13,417 nucleotides of DNA, from assembly GCA_031260865.1 (NCBI GenBank), contig JAISKQ010000070.1, forward strand, positions 1 through 13,417. The letters run 5' to 3'. Below are positions 13,417-13,417 of the stretch, piece by piece (the first letter of the stretch is position 1; every line of letters begins with the position of its first letter). Origin of the DNA: Prevotella sp. (lineage in GTDB: Bacteria; Bacteroidota; Bacteroidia; Bacteroidales; Dysgonomonadaceae). Under the pieces are notes generated by a model that had not been told where the DNA came from, searched no databases, and saw only the letters and a list, made by a program, of their open reading frames with translations. The position numbers and the translations under genes were made by a program.

Positions 13417-13417
13417 G

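Larger units (their letters stand above)
12681..13417. other. 737-bp stretch without a credible gene
   Basis: Short open frames here are under 70 codons, lie over repeats and look like no protein family. From 12681 to 12900 the sequence is AT-rich, with an 8-bp inverted repeat CATGATAA (12764-12771)/TTATCATG (12794-12801). From about 12915 to 13142 it is built of dispersed repeats. From 13143 a different, later GC-richer segment begins that holds a foldback and a terminal hairpin. No RNA gene was recognised. Confidence 0.7.

Noticed and set aside
1..13417. tRNA, rRNA or riboswitch
   Set aside because: No tRNA cloverleaf, rRNA core sequence or known riboswitch aptamer was recognised by reading the spacers on both strands.

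Overview
The window looks like a piece of a Bacteroidota (probably Bacteroidales) chromosome. Protein-level support comes from a LolA-TrxB pair, a hemerythrin protein of the type found beside LuxR regulators in this phylum, a CbpA/CbpM pair and a DUF5063 protein beside a DEDDy exonuclease. DNA-level support comes from several upstream regions that carry the phylum-specific -7 promoter element TAnnTTTG, one with a matching -33 TTTG at 19-nt spacing. Intergenic DNA is AT-rich and carries dispersed repeats. The window opens inside a gene and ends in a structured repeat, which would fit a contig that broke at a repeat; that last point is inference.

Layout. 1-3302 (+): two half-transporters of a heterodimeric ABC exporter. 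The first lacks its N-terminus at the window edge and carries the degenerate ATP site; the second carries the catalytic site. 3375-5750 (-): a tight four-gene operon, transcribed DUF5063 protein, 3'-5' exonuclease, CbpA-type J-protein, CbpM modulator, with a promoter-like element upstream. 5944-6558 (-): a secreted glucosaminidase with its own terminator. 6559-7114: a 556-bp AT-rich divergent region with hairpins and a direct repeat. 7115-8445 (+): a LuxR-type regulator whose receiver lacks the phospho-acceptor Asp, followed 11 bp later by a di-iron hemerythrin/RIC-like protein. 8451-10432 (-): a lipoprotein and an O-antigen-type flippase joined by a TTGA stop/start overlap. 10433-10852: a repeat-rich spacer. 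10853-12615 (+): lolA and trxB, separately promoted. 12616-13417: trxB terminator, then about 740 bp without a credible gene, holding dispersed repeats and a roughly 160-bp foldback element.

Functionally most of the window is housekeeping and envelope biology: drug or lipid export, peptidoglycan turnover, lipoprotein transport, polysaccharide flipping, thiol redox balance and protein folding. The most unusual points are (i) a regulator that probably cannot be phosphorylated, paired with a di-iron protein that could supply an O2/NO/redox signal; (ii) a DUF5063-exonuclease-CbpA-CbpM operon; (iii) a dispersed intergenic repeat whose three copies each contain a perfect TAnnTTTG; and (iv) the terminal foldback element. 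I do not see a complete new defence or mobile system.
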